Shown here in pieces: positions 1 to 6,715 of a stretch of 8,965 bases of DNA. The position numbers were made by a program, and so were the translations under genes. The stretch's first letter is position 1, and every line of letters starts with the position of its first letter. The notes beneath the pieces were generated by a model. That model saw only the letters and a program-made list of their open reading frames with translations, was not told the DNA's origin and made no database searches. This stretch comes from Chlamydiia bacterium (GTDB lineage Bacteria; Chlamydiota; Chlamydiia; Chlamydiales; FEN-1388): the NCBI GenBank assembly GCA_028293095.1, contig JAQGPK010000081.1:1-8965 (forward strand). Reading direction: 5' to 3'.

Positions 1-2
1 TC

Positions 3-359
3 CTTTATCCAGAGCTTGAAAAGAGGTGTGATGAGATGCTGGCAGCAGGCTTTTTAGAGGAGGTTGTGCGGCTCGATCGCCAGGGGATTCGTAATAATTC
101 GATCGCTCGTCAAGCAATTGGGTATAAGCAGAGTTTGGAGTTTTTAGATACGGCGCAAGCACCTCAGGATTATACGCTTTTTGTAGATAGCTTTAAGGCA
201 GCAACGCGCCATCTTGTGAAGCGCCAGTTCACTTGGTTTCGAAAAGAGCCACTTTTTCGTTGGCTCGATCTTTCTCAATATTCACGCGCTGAAGTTTTAG
301 ATATGCTCATTTCGGACTATCATCAAGGCAATCAAGTAGACCTTCTTCCAGAAGCATAA
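3..359 (+). CDS. miaA: tRNA dimethylallyltransferase MiaA, C-terminal part (5' end outside window)
   Basis: MiaA transfers a dimethylallyl group to N6 of A37 in tRNAs that read UNN codons. The gene enters from the left edge; the open frame begins at base 3 and about 118 codons are present, so the N-terminal P-loop domain is missing from view. The visible part carries C-terminal family hallmarks: a LEKRCDEMLAAGFLEEV segment (the usual 'R...M...GL..EV' helix), the AIGYKQ motif, and the ATRHLVKRQFTWFRK stretch that corresponds to the conserved 'T(R)(Q/N)(L/Y)AKRQ.TW.R' motif, followed by WLDL. An ATG at 36 is internal and not the real start. A short gap of 18 bases separates its stop from the broken antitoxin gene, so the two could be co-transcribed. 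Identification is strong; the truncation is only the window edge. Confidence 0.93.
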   Translation, partial: LYPELEKRCDEMLAAGFLEEVVRLDRQGIRNNSIARQAIGYKQSLEFLDTAQAPQDYTLFVDSFKAATRHLVKRQFTWFRKEPLFRWLDLSQYSRAEVLDMLISDYHQGNQVDLLPEA

Positions 360-377
360 AATTAAGGGTAGATAGGA

Positions 378-610
378 ATGAACGCATATATTCAAAAGTT
401 GGGAAATAGCCTGGGTATTCTTCTTCCCAAGAGCTTGTAAAGCAGCTCAATTTGCATTCGGGTGAGAGTGTAACTATTAGAATCAAAAATAATCAAATTG
501 TGATTAAAATTCTTCCGTATAATTTAAATAGAATGGTAAAGGCGATAACAGCAAAAAATTGTCATCATTTATTGTTTAATGAAATATCAGTTGGAGATGA
601 AGAGGGGTAG
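378..610 (+). pseudogene. MazE/AbrB-type antitoxin gene, frameshifted
   Basis: Reading from ATG 378 gives the typical MazE start, MNAYIQKLGNSLGILLPKSL, and then a TAA at 438-440. Shifting by -1 at base 437 gives V-K-Q-L-N-L-H-S-G-E-S-V-T-I and continues open to TAG 608-610. Joined, the two parts make about 77 residues with the normal SpoVT/AbrB swapped-hairpin pattern (KxGNSLGhxhPK, then LxxGxxVxh). The simplest explanation is loss of one G from an ancestral TTGGTAAAG, now TTGTAAAG. I see no canonical -1 slippery heptamer at the site, so programmed frameshifting is unlikely. The family neutralises MazF-like RNase toxins and represses its own promoter, but no toxin gene follows: the next gene is mqnC on the other strand, ending 6 bases away. 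It is probably a decayed orphan antitoxin. A sequencing error is possible. Confidence 0.8.
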
Positions 611-616
611 ATTTTT

Positions 617-1738
617 TTAGAGGTGGAGGATTGGCATGCTATCTTCTTCATGAACACGCCCTTCTAGGGGAACATCAACACTGTTAATATTTTCATACGT
701 GCGAGTGATGTTGTAGAAAGAGTCTCGTTGAGCGGGATCAAAGCCTGCTTTACGGATCATCTCTAACATGCCATTATGATCGGTTTTATTGATAAAATCG
801 GTTGCGCGATGCACATTTTCTTCTAAAATCGTTCCGCCGAAGTCATCTGCACCATACTTGAGCGATTCCATGCCTATCTCTTTTCCCTCTGAAAACCAAG
901 AGGAGCCGATATGAGAGAAGTTATCGAGGTAGATTCTTGAAAAGGCTAAAATGCGAAAATAGGCCTCTTTCCCAGCCCAGCGCGTCACCTGTCGTCTTAA
1001 GGCCGTTTTCGTTTTTTTATAGCTCCATGGGATAAAGGAGCTGAAGCCGTGAGTCTGATCTTGTGCTTGTCTTAGGGCTTCCAAGTGATTCATGATATCG
1101 AGAGGTTCCTCAATGTGGCCATACATCATCGTAGCTGTGGTTTTAAAGCCGATATCATGTGCGGTTGTATGAAGATCGAGCCATCCATTAGGCCCGATTT
1201 TTTTAGGTGAGATAGCGAGGCGGACGCGCTCTGATAAAACTTCCGCGCCTCCTCCAGGAAGTGTTCTTTGCCCTGTGTTCCAGAGAGCTTGTAAAGCTTC
1301 TTTAACGGTAATGCCGGAGACTTTGGCAGCATTCCAAATTTCAATCGCGGAGAAAAAATGAGGATGGATATCGGGATAATTTTTAATAGCTAAGCGCACG
1401 AGCTCTACCAGATAGTCGATCGTGATCTCTTCATGAACGCCACCTTGAAGCAGAACCGTTTTAATGCCAGCCTTTTTCGCAAATTCAAAGTGTTCTTGAA
1501 TGGTCTCTGCAGCTGTTTTAAAATAGGCATCTTTTGCACTTTTTTTTCTATAAAAGGCGCAAAAATTACAGTCAATGTCACAAATATTCGTATAATTTGG
1601 GTTGGAATCGAGAACGAAAGTAACATATGGTTTTGGGTGCTTTTCAAAGCGCGCTTTTTGTGCTTTTTCTTGGAGTTCTTCGAGTGGCGCAAACTGAAAG
1701 AGTCGGAGCCCCTCTTCAAATGAGATTCGCACAGCCAT
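617..1738 (-). CDS. mqnC: Cyclic dehypoxanthinyl futalosine synthase (radical SAM), menaquinone biosynthesis
   Basis: MqnC cyclises dehypoxanthinyl futalosine in the futalosine route to menaquinone. The 373-residue protein has the radical-SAM cluster motif CX3CX2C at C53, C57 and C60, followed by AFYR, preceded by a DSNPNYTN segment. Further MqnC-type stretches are LLQGGVHEE, TLPGGGAEVLSERVR, TTATMMYGHIEE, FIPWSYKK, SRIYLDNFSHIGSSW and the C-terminal GADDFGGTILEENV. The last of these, with the CAFYR context, separates it from MqnE. Length is normal for the family. The ATG at 1738 has a weak AAGG just upstream. It is transcribed divergently from the coiled-coil gene, and the gap carries a shared promoter region. 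From memory, the syntenic C. trachomatis gene is CT767, annotated as an Fe-S oxidoreductase. The two residues after C53 are acidic/hydrophobic (DID) where many MqnC proteins have VTK-like residues. Confidence 0.9.
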   Translation of the reverse strand: MAVRISFEEGLRLFQFAPLEELQEKAQKARFEKHPKPYVTFVLDSNPNYTNICDIDCNFCAFYRKKSAKDAYFKTAAETIQEHFEFAKKAGIKTVLLQGGVHEEITIDYLVELVRLAIKNYPDIHPHFFSAIEIWNAAKVSGITVKEALQALWNTGQRTLPGGGAEVLSERVRLAISPKKIGPNGWLDLHTTAHDIGFKTTATMMYGHIEEPLDIMNHLEALRQAQDQTHGFSSFIPWSYKKTKTALRRQVTRWAGKEAYFRILAFSRIYLDNFSHIGSSWFSEGKEIGMESLKYGADDFGGTILEENVHRATDFINKTDHNGMLEMIRKAGFDPAQRDSFYNITRTYENINSVDVPLEGRVHEEDSMPILHL

Positions 1739-1741
1739 TCC

Positions 1742-1770
1742 TTGATAATTAAAGGTTCGAGCTGTATTAT
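1742..1770 (+). promoter_or_regulatory. Putative sigma-70-type promoter for the coiled-coil/HAD/nadD/rsfS cluster
   Basis: TTGATA (1742-1747, 5 of 6 matches) is followed after exactly 17 bases by TATTAT (1765-1770, 5 of 6). A start near 1777 would give a leader of about 30 bases to the ATG at 1808. It points opposite to the mqnC promoter and shares most of its -10 region with it, so the two probably cannot be occupied at the same time. Confidence 0.5.
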
Positions 1771-1777
1771 TCGAACC
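1754..1777. repeat. Perfect 7-bp inverted repeat, candidate operator
   Basis: GGTTCGA (1754-1760) is mirrored by TCGAACC (1771-1777) around a 10-base centre. The centre contains both putative -10 boxes. The size and arm spacing suit a dimeric DNA-binding regulator, and the position would let it block both divergent promoters. It could also fold as a hairpin in an RNA starting further upstream. No regulator gene is seen nearby, so the operator role is inference. Confidence 0.45.
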
Positions 1778-1794
1778 ACTCCTTTACTTTTCAA
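1766..1794 (-). promoter_or_regulatory. Putative sigma-70-type promoter for mqnC
   Basis: Read on the minus strand, TTGAAA (plus-strand 1789-1794, 5 of 6 matches to consensus) is followed after exactly 17 bases by AATAAT (1766-1771, 5 of 6). Transcription would start near 1759, leaving a leader of about 20 bases before the mqnC ATG at 1738. The -10 box overlaps the -10 box of the opposite promoter by five bases. This is a pattern call only; no transcript data are available. Confidence 0.5.
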
Positions 1795-1807
1795 TATAAT
1801 TATCATC

Positions 1808-3454
1808 ATGACAGAAAATTTAGTTCCAGCAGAGCCGCAAGACACACATCAAGAGATTGCTCAAAAGAAACGCCCAGTGAAACAGCCGAAAGGTGTACTA
1901 GCTGATGAGGCAGCCACGCCTTCCAATATCAAAGGCTTGCAAGCAGCAATTCAAAGCTATCCAGATTTAGAGAAAAAGCTAGATCATGTGGTTCAGTTTA
2001 TGGAAAGTGCTCTCGCACAAGTAGGCTCTCCTCATTTTAAAGATTTTTGGGAGGCCAAAAAACTCTGTCAAGAGCTCTTTAAAGGAAATGTCAATCCTTC
2101 TCATCGCGTTCTGCTTTGGACAAAATATAGTGAATTGAGCCGAGAAGCAAGAAGGCTTAAAGAAATTTTTGATGAGCAAAGCACTTTTGCCTGTGAGCAG
2201 ATTGAAATTGCTGTAAAAGCTGTCGAAGATGAAATGGGTCGCTTTGAAGAACTCCTTAAGCATGTACGTCCCTTTGAGTTTTCAGTAAAGCCCAGATCTC
2301 TTGAGTCCCATCAAGATCAATACAGACGCCTTCAAACTGAACTTAGCCTCTATAATCTTTTTGCGACAAAAGTGAATGGTCTTAGAAAGGAATTAATTAA
2401 GACTGAAATGAGAATTCGAGATAAGAATAAGTTTTTCTTACGACTTTCCCGTTTAGGTGATACTCTATTTCCTAAGCGCAAAGAACTTATCCATGAGCTT
2501 GGCCAGCTTTTTATTCAAGATGTCGATACCTTTATCAAAAATACATTTGATCATGAAATGAAATCAGCGGGATTATTCCATGCCCGTGAAGAGATTAAGT
2601 CGCTTCAAAGTGCGGCTAAAGAGCTCACCTTAAATACTGATATCTTTTCGAAAGGGCGTAAACGGCTAAGTGAGTGTTGGGATAGCATTAAGCATTTAGT
2701 GGAAGAGCATAAGAAAGTTGAAGGGGAACTCCGAGCAGAGCACAAACAGCATCGTGATCTGTTACTGACCGAACTGCAGGATTTAAAAAAGAAATATGAA
2801 GAGAAAGTGCTTTCAGAAAAAGAGGCGCAAGAACAGCTGAATGATTTTATTGCACGTATGCGCAGTACAACTTTAGGAAAGCAAGAAATTCATATTCTGC
2901 GTGAGGAGGCCAACCATCTGCGTGAGATTCTTTTTAAGAAAGAATTCGAAAGGCAAAAGTCTGCTCTGACAGCCCAACAAGAAAAAGAGTCCGAGCGGAT
3001 TGCAGCACAAGAGGCCATTAAGAAAAAAATTACTGATTTTCTTGCCCAGGGAGATGCCGTAGAGCTTGACCTCTTAGCTTCATCCCATGAGCTTTTAAAG
3101 AGAGAAGTGACAACGAGCGCATTTACTCGCAGTGAAAAAATAGCCTTAGAGAGAATGCTAGAATCTCTTTCTGATCTTATTTTAGAAAAGAGAAAGCAAA
3201 AACTTTTGTCGATGCTCTCTACGGATCGAGAAAAGCTGACTCTTCTGAAAAATCTACTGAGTGAGCGTAAAAAGCAGAGTCAAGAAATTAAACGAGGTTT
3301 AGAGGCAAGGCGTAAAGCTAAGGGTACCTCTGGGCTTGATTTTGCAGAAGCTCTTCAGGTAAATGACATTATAACAGAAGAAAAAGAGCGTCTTGAAAAA
3401 ATCGAGGCGGAGATTGAAGAGCTGGAAAATGAAATTATAGATCTTGAAAGCTAA
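1808..3454 (+). CDS. Coiled-coil protein of unknown function (CT768-like by position)
   Basis: No function is recognised. I chose ATG 1808 (548 residues) over an upstream TTG at 1742, because the extra 22 codons lie in the promoter region and encode an unlikely IIII-containing leader; there is no clear Shine-Dalgarno before 1808. The protein is soluble, very rich in Glu, Lys, Arg and Leu, with no signal peptide or membrane span. An N-terminal Pro/Gln/Ala-rich linker (about residues 1-40) precedes long helices. Strong heptad-like regions lie at about residues 295-400 and at the C-terminus (about 519-548, ending IEAEIEELENEIIDLES). Segments such as FWEAKKLCQELF and LWTKYSELSREARRLKEIF loosely recall DUF349-type helical repeats, a weak resemblance only. 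Its position next to mqnC matches hypothetical CT768 of C. trachomatis (from memory). Its stop overlaps the next ATG (TAATG), suggesting translational coupling with the HAD gene. Confidence 0.75.
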   Translation: MTENLVPAEPQDTHQEIAQKKRPVKQPKGVLADEAATPSNIKGLQAAIQSYPDLEKKLDHVVQFMESALAQVGSPHFKDFWEAKKLCQELFKGNVNPSHRVLLWTKYSELSREARRLKEIFDEQSTFACEQIEIAVKAVEDEMGRFEELLKHVRPFEFSVKPRSLESHQDQYRRLQTELSLYNLFATKVNGLRKELIKTEMRIRDKNKFFLRLSRLGDTLFPKRKELIHELGQLFIQDVDTFIKNTFDHEMKSAGLFHAREEIKSLQSAAKELTLNTDIFSKGRKRLSECWDSIKHLVEEHKKVEGELRAEHKQHRDLLLTELQDLKKKYEEKVLSEKEAQEQLNDFIARMRSTTLGKQEIHILREEANHLREILFKKEFERQKSALTAQQEKESERIAAQEAIKKKITDFLAQGDAVELDLLASSHELLKREVTTSAFTRSEKIALERMLESLSDLILEKRKQKLLSMLSTDREKLTLLKNLLSERKKQSQEIKRGLEARRKAKGTSGLDFAEALQVNDIITEEKERLEKIEAEIEELENEIIDLES

Positions 3455-4092
3455 TGGTTACAATTTTTGATTTAGATCATACCTTGCTGAAGACAAATAT
3501 AAGTTTTGTCTTTGGTCAGTTTTTGTATCGTAAAGGGTATGTCTCTCTCTCTACCTGTCTTGTTTTAGCATGCGCGTACTTTTTGCATTTTATCAGGCTG
3601 CTTTCTGCGCATCAAATTCACGCGATCTCTTTTTATTTTCTTTTTTATAAAAAAGATAAAAAAGAAGTGGAGCTGCTTGCTGAAGAGTGCGTTGATGAGC
3701 AATTGGATAGACTTATACGTCCTGAACTAAAAAAAATAATTCAAGAGTTAAGCGAAAAGGGTGAAGCGATATGGATTCAGTCCAGCTCTCCAGAATTTTT
3801 GGTTGCGCCTATTGCAAAGAGGCTTGCTGTCACAAAATGGTTAGGGACAACTTACTGTCTTGATGCCTCTCATAAATATAGTCAGCTCAGCCAAGTTGTT
3901 GATGGCAAAGCGAAATGTTCTACACTTTTTGCAATTGATGCTTCTCAAGTTACTGTTTACTCTGATAGTGTGGAAGATCTACCGCTTCTTCAGGCAGTCG
4001 GCTTTCCGGTGGTTGTCTCAGAAAGAGGCTGGTGTGGAAAAAAATTAAAGAAAATTGCTAAAAAAAACGGGTGGGCAATTATAGAGGTATGA
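3454..4092 (+). CDS. HAD-superfamily phosphatase, subfamily IB (SerB-like)
   Basis: This 212-residue protein has all four HAD motifs: motif I DLDHT (D6 nucleophile, D8 acid/base), motif II Ser in QSSSP (around S110-S111), motif III Lys in DGKAK (K152 or K154), and motif IV DSVED (D171, D175). The layout, with a helical cap between motifs I and II, fits subfamily IB, which includes phosphoserine and lipid-phosphate phosphatases. The cap contains an unusually hydrophobic stretch at about residues 33-50 (STCLVLACAYFLHFIRLL), hinting at membrane contact or a lipid-like substrate. The substrate cannot be read from the sequence. The ATG overlaps the stop of the upstream gene by one base, and its own TGA overlaps the nadD start, so it sits inside a translationally coupled run. 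It has no counterpart in the C. trachomatis gene order as I remember it. Confidence 0.82.
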   Translation: MVTIFDLDHTLLKTNISFVFGQFLYRKGYVSLSTCLVLACAYFLHFIRLLSAHQIHAISFYFLFYKKDKKEVELLAEECVDEQLDRLIRPELKKIIQELSEKGEAIWIQSSSPEFLVAPIAKRLAVTKWLGTTYCLDASHKYSQLSQVVDGKAKCSTLFAIDASQVTVYSDSVEDLPLLQAVGFPVVVSERGWCGKKLKKIAKKNGWAIIEV

Positions 4093-4697
4093 TGCGAATT
4101 GGAATTTTTGGCGGCACCTTTAATCCTATTCATCTCGGGCATCTGGCGATTGCTATTGCCCTGAAAGAGGCGCATTACCTTGATCATGTGTACTTTGTGC
4201 CGACTCATACGAATCCGCAAAAGCAAGGAGTTACTGCAGCATCTAGTGAGCATCGGCTGAAAATGCTACGATCTGCGCTTCGAGGAATTGCTGATTGCTC
4301 AATTCTTACTCTGGAACTGAACCGACCCGGTCCATCCTATATGATTGATACTGTACGCGAGCTAAAAAAAGATAAGCGCTTTAAAGAGGCGGAGCTTTTT
4401 CTGTTGATGGGGGAAGATCTACTACAGCGCTTTTCTGAATGGAAATCTCCTCAAGAACTTGTACAGTACTGTCAGCCTTTGGTTGCAAAGAGAAGTGGGG
4501 CTGAGCTGACAGGTGACTGGCAGAAAGATCCTGAGCTACGGGATGCAATTCTTCGAGGAATCACAGAGACACCTCTTTATGATGTGAGCGCTACAAATAT
4601 TCGGGAGCGCCTAAAAAATGGCCTCTTTTGCGGTCATCTTGTTGATCGATCAGTCCTTCTCTACATTAAAAAAGAGAGATTATATGATTCCATTTGA
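4092..4697 (+). CDS. nadD: Nicotinate-nucleotide adenylyltransferase NadD
   Basis: NadD adenylates nicotinate mononucleotide to deamido-NAD in NAD synthesis. The N-terminal nucleotidyltransferase signature is complete: GIFGGTFNPIHLGH at residues 4-17, with H14 and H17 forming the HxGH motif. The C-terminal SATNIR (about 166-171) is the counterpart of the family's ISST.IR. VPTHTNPQK and the MGEDLLQRFSEW region are also typical. Three starts are possible: GTG 4071, ATG 4089 and ATG 4092. I prefer 4092 (201 residues), because AGAGG at 4083-4087 is spaced for it and the protein then begins MRIGIFGG like its relatives; 4089 would add one Met. The start overlaps the HAD stop, and the 3' end overlaps rsfS by 14 bases. 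The nadD-rsfS neighbourhood is common across bacteria, supporting both calls. Confidence 0.93.
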   Translation: MRIGIFGGTFNPIHLGHLAIAIALKEAHYLDHVYFVPTHTNPQKQGVTAASSEHRLKMLRSALRGIADCSILTLELNRPGPSYMIDTVRELKKDKRFKEAELFLLMGEDLLQRFSEWKSPQELVQYCQPLVAKRSGAELTGDWQKDPELRDAILRGITETPLYDVSATNIRERLKNGLFCGHLVDRSVLLYIKKERLYDSI

Positions 4698-5055
4698 AGA
4701 AAAAGAGTTACTTCAATCTGTCGTACAGGCGATTTTTGATAAAAAGGGATTTAATATTTTAACTTTAGATGTACGTGGCGTATCATCTATGACGGATTAC
4801 TTTATCATTGCAGAAGGCACTGTTGATCGGCATGTGAAGGCGCTGTCGCGTGCTGCTTTTGAGCTTCTCTCAGAGCATCATCGAAAGCCGAATCATACAG
4901 AGGGAGAGCGAGAGGGTGACTGGGTCGTACTTGATTATGGTGAGTTCGTAATTCATTTTTTTATTCCTGAACTTCGCGAAAAGTATGCTATAGAGCAGAT
5001 CTGGAAAGAGGGCCAAGTTGTAGACATTGCTTTGGAAAATAAACAGCTCGCTTAA
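4684..5055 (+). CDS. rsfS: Ribosomal silencing factor RsfS (iojap/YbeB family)
   Basis: RsfS binds ribosomal protein uL14 on the large subunit and blocks subunit joining, lowering translation when nutrients are short. The ATG at 4684 gives 123 residues, the usual length, and follows a purine-rich AAAGAGAG. An in-frame ATG at 4618 lies deep within nadD and is rejected. Family segments are present in order: LDVRGVSSMTDYFIIAEG, then DRHVKALSRAAFE, then GDWVVLDYGEFVIHFFIPELREKYAIEQIW. The gene overlaps nadD by 14 bases. In C. trachomatis the homologue (CT769, from memory) lies directly before fabF; here an LRR gene on the opposite strand has come between them. The stop lies only 2 bases from the end of that convergent gene. 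Confidence 0.93.
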   Translation: MIPFEEKELLQSVVQAIFDKKGFNILTLDVRGVSSMTDYFIIAEGTVDRHVKALSRAAFELLSEHHRKPNHTEGEREGDWVVLDYGEFVIHFFIPELREKYAIEQIWKEGQVVDIALENKQLA

Positions 5056-5057
5056 GT

Positions 5058-6500
5058 TCAGAAAACAATGATTGTATGAATCATTTTTCCTCTTAAAGAT
5101 TCAATGGACGCCGCCTCAACATCAGTGCAGTTAGTCAGATTGAGGTGCGCTAAGGTAAGAGGTTGCAGTGTATCTAAGCCTTTGCTAGTGACATCATAAT
5201 TACCAGAAATATCAAGAACTGAAAGCTGTTTGCAGGATTTTGCAATTTTTTCGAGTGATTCATTAGTGAGATCACAATTGCTGAGAGAAAGGTTTTTTGC
5301 CGCAGATATTGCTTGCAGGAGTTTTTCAAAATTTTCAGGCGAAAACTTGATCTCATTTAGATGGATTTTTTCTAAGTTCGGTAGTTCTTTAATAAGTTTT
5401 ATGATGATTTCAACAGGAATTTCATACAAGCCACTGAGATCTAGCTCGGTAAGGTTTTTAAGCGTTTTGAGTGATTCAATTCCACTCGCCGTGATGTCGA
5501 CACAGCCGGCAAGATTAAGGCTCGTGAGCTTGGATGCATCTTTCACGATGGTTGCAATGCCTGCATCTGTGATATCTCGGTTATATGAGATATCGAGGGT
5601 TATAAGTCCTTTGCAAGGAGCAAGTGCTGTCAGAGAACTATCAATGAGACGGCAATCGGAAACTATGAGGTGCTGGAGTTCTGTTAGGGCTTGAGTGATC
5701 TTTGGAAGTTTTGTTATTAAATTAGAGCTACTAAGATCAAGCGTTTTAAGTTTTATGCGCTCTGTGAGCATGTTCAGTACAGTATCGGTGAGTTTACAGC
5801 TGATGAGCGAGAGATGCTCGATTTCTTTAAAATGGAGCATATGGCCCCGCATCTTTTCTTGGTCCATAGAAATGCCAGTAAGGGCAAGGGCTGTAAGTGT
5901 TTTTTCTAATGGGAGTTTCCCAAGTTTTGATTCCAAAATTTTTTTTAAGTTAGGATCAAGTTTGTGGTAGTCTCCCTCTGCTTTTTCGAGAAAACTTCCC
6001 ACGATTTTTCCTGTACTGTCTCGCAAAAGATTTTGAAGCGAGACAAGTACTTTTGGGTTCATTTGGGTTTGTTCATCGTCTAAAAAAAGCTTGGATAAAA
6101 GTGCAGTTACTTGTGTCATAGTCTCTGGCAGGCGCTCTTCAATGAAAGCCTCTTCAGAGATAGCATAATCGCCTATAAGGCCTAAGAGTTCTGGGGCTAC
6201 TAAATCCCGTAGTTTTGGCTTTTCAAAGATCGGTTTAATAAGTGTATCAATTTTTTTACATGTTTTTTCATCTTTTATGCCATCTTTAAGAGATTCTATA
6301 AAATTATTTAATTTAGTGATTTCGGAATCAGCTATATGAATATTTTTCTTACTAATTTTATGGATGCAGCTATTTAGCTCAGAAATTGTTTTCGAAAGGG
6401 GTGGTTGAGAAGATTTTCCTGGAGTAATAGAGAATGTACCATTTTTAATATCTATTAAATAAGAATTTTCTTCAAAGTTATAGCTATCCTTATACCGCAT
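5058..6500 (-). CDS. Leucine-rich-repeat protein, possible host-interaction factor
   Basis: The 480-residue protein divides in two. Residues 1 to about 200 are helical and lack recognisable motifs; there is no signal peptide or membrane span. From about 202 to the C-terminus there are ten or eleven leucine-rich repeats of 24-26 residues, beginning near 202, 227, 251, 275, 299, 324, 349, 375, 401, 425 and 450. The pattern is LxxLxLxxCxxIT (for example LTSLNLAGCVDITASG), the cysteine-containing type found in eukaryotic F-box/AMN1-like proteins. Such eukaryote-like repeats are common in proteins that environmental chlamydiae and Legionella use on host cells, so a secreted effector role is plausible but unproven. 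It lies alone on the minus strand, splitting the rsfS-fabF neighbourhood, with AT-rich upstream DNA and no confident promoter. This suggests later insertion of an accessory gene. Confidence 0.85.
   Translation of the reverse strand: MRYKDSYNFEENSYLIDIKNGTFSITPGKSSQPPLSKTISELNSCIHKISKKNIHIADSEITKLNNFIESLKDGIKDEKTCKKIDTLIKPIFEKPKLRDLVAPELLGLIGDYAISEEAFIEERLPETMTQVTALLSKLFLDDEQTQMNPKVLVSLQNLLRDSTGKIVGSFLEKAEGDYHKLDPNLKKILESKLGKLPLEKTLTALALTGISMDQEKMRGHMLHFKEIEHLSLISCKLTDTVLNMLTERIKLKTLDLSSSNLITKLPKITQALTELQHLIVSDCRLIDSSLTALAPCKGLITLDISYNRDITDAGIATIVKDASKLTSLNLAGCVDITASGIESLKTLKNLTELDLSGLYEIPVEIIIKLIKELPNLEKIHLNEIKFSPENFEKLLQAISAAKNLSLSNCDLTNESLEKIAKSCKQLSVLDISGNYDVTSKGLDTLQPLTLAHLNLTNCTDVEAASIESLRGKMIHTIIVF
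5067..5088 (+). terminator. Weak candidate hairpin terminator after rsfS
   Basis: AATGATT (5067-5073) pairs with AATCATT (5079-5085) across a 5-base loop and is followed by TTT. On the other strand the same hairpin is also followed by a T-rich run (TGTTTTC), so it could act in both directions. It begins 11 bases after the rsfS stop and lies inside the last codons of the convergent LRR gene. The stem has only one G:C pair, so it would be weak. Confidence 0.3.
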
Positions 6501-6663
6501 AATAATCCATAATAATTAATTTATAAAGTAATTTATCTAATAGTTCATTTTCTTATTAATTTAAAGAATAATATTTAAGAATGATTAAAGAGCGCTTTCA
6601 AATGGAATGAAATAAAATTATTGTATAGTATTCGCAGTGACTGAAGGCTTTACTTGCCTGCTC

Positions 6664-6692
6664 TTTACAAGGTGGGATGTTTATGGTATACT
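6664..6692 (+). promoter_or_regulatory. Putative sigma-70-type promoter of fabF
   Basis: TTTACA (6664-6669) and TATACT (6687-6692) each match the consensus at 5 of 6 positions and are separated by exactly 17 bases. The expected start near 6699 leaves a leader of roughly 17 bases, containing the GAGG ribosome-binding site at 6708-6711. This is the clearest promoter in the window. Confidence 0.65.
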
Positions 6693-6715
6693 AGATCTTT
6701 AAATAACGAGGATAT

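Noticed and set aside
425..440. Programmed -1 frameshifting in the antitoxin gene
   Set aside because: The bases before the TAA (CCC AAG AGC TTG) do not form an X XXY YYZ slippery heptamer, and no downstream stem or pseudoknot is evident.
1742..1807. Extended TTG start for the coiled-coil gene
   Set aside because: The extension covers the putative promoter and inverted repeat and encodes an odd leader; ATG 1808 is more natural.
5230..5970. Long plus-strand open frames (154 and 91 codons) opposite the LRR gene
   Set aside because: They are antisense to a clearly patterned LRR protein and have Ser/Arg/Phe-rich compositions typical of reversed LRR codons, with no ribosome-binding site or family motif.
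6501..6663. Promoter for the LRR gene (minus strand TTGAAA at 6596-6601)
   Set aside because: No good -10 box lies 16-18 bases downstream; the region is so AT-rich that weak matches are expected by chance.
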